A program made the position numbers and the translations under genes. Source: Acidobacteriota bacterium (GTDB taxonomy: Bacteria > Acidobacteriota > Aminicenantia > UBA2199). Taken from it: DNA of 5,764 nt. The stretch is taken from the NCBI GenBank assembly GCA_021817755.1, contig JAKAGC010000299.1, positions 1 to 5,764 on the forward strand. Direction: 5' to 3'. Below, piece by piece: positions 5,575 to 5,764 of the stretch. The notes under the pieces are model-generated. The model was given only the letters and a program-made list of their open reading frames with translations. It was not told where the DNA came from and did no database searches. Positions within the stretch are counted from its first letter, which is position 1; each line of letters opens with the position of its first letter.

Positions 5575-5764
5575 TTATTTAATTTCCTGGATATTTAAAA
5601 CCCAACACTCGTTCTCTTCATCTTCCGATACATTATAAAGTTTTCCATTATAGATGACGTGGAGCCTGGCCCCCAGGAGTTTACCCGTCACGGTAACATC
5701 TTCGAAACGGGGAAGATAGACACGTTTTAATATTTTCCCATTTAAATCCATAATAATGTATTCG
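5575..5764 (-). CDS. 3' end of a probable six-bladed beta-propeller protein (partial)
   Basis: The last 62 codons of a gene run in from the right edge in the frame starting at 5763 and end with TAA at 5575-5577, directly before the ATG of the lipid kinase gene. The visible protein contains DLNGKILKRVYLP (6-18), a blade-like strand pattern in which a D-x-x-G turn is followed by a hydrophobic strand and YLP. It continues with YNGKLYNV (38-45), an acidic SEDEENE loop (46-52) and CWVLNIQEIK (53-62). This arrangement is typical of the last blade of secreted six-bladed (NHL/YncE-like) beta-propeller proteins, often annotated only as '6-bladed beta-propeller'. The N-terminus, any signal peptide and the full number of blades lie outside the window, so function is unknown. 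It is probably in one transcript with the lipid kinase gene. Confidence 0.6.
   Translation of the reverse strand, partial: EYIIMDLNGKILKRVYLPRFEDVTVTGKLLGARLHVIYNGKLYNVSEDEENECWVLNIQEIK

Overview
The window is AT-rich (roughly 35-40% G+C by eye) and gene-dense, and it comes from a bacterium with ordinary sigma-70-like promoters and Shine-Dalgarno sites. An exported lytic transglycosylase of the MltD/LysM type and the C-terminus of a probable six-bladed beta-propeller protein suggest a diderm (Gram-negative-type) cell. The beta-propeller style and the lipid-kinase motif variants remind me of Spirochaetota or Aminicenantota proteins. That is an impression from memory and cannot be settled here.

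Layout from left to right. Positions 1-72 hold a compact promoter on the minus strand that fires out of the left edge. It has an A8T8 UP-like element, TTGACA, 17 bp, TATCAT, and a perfect CRP-type palindrome (TGTGA-N6-TCACA) over the expected transcription start. Positions 140-2941 hold a minus-strand, three-gene unit read in the order sbnA-like, sbnB-like, multi-pass membrane protein. SbnA and SbnB together make L-2,3-diaminopropionate (L-Dap) from O-phosphoserine and glutamate, a precursor known from siderophores and peptide antibiotics. A 97-nt gap with a candidate extended -10 promoter separates the two enzyme genes, whereas sbnB and the membrane gene are only 5 nt apart.

Positions 2942-3318 are a 377-nt divergent intergenic region. 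It carries a near-consensus promoter for the plus-strand lytic transglycosylase gene, whose true start is placed at 3319 because a signal peptide begins there. Positions 4606-5764 hold a convergent minus-strand pair: the 3' end of a beta-propeller-like gene, whose stop codon directly abuts the start of a diacylglycerol/lipid kinase family gene.

The most notable biology is an L-Dap biosynthesis pair with no NRPS, siderophore synthetase or transporter gene in view. Its translationally close partner is an uncharacterised six-helix membrane protein, and its divergent neighbour is a peptidoglycan-cleaving enzyme. The end use of the L-Dap is therefore open. No RNA genes, insertion sequences, CRISPR arrays or phage genes were seen.
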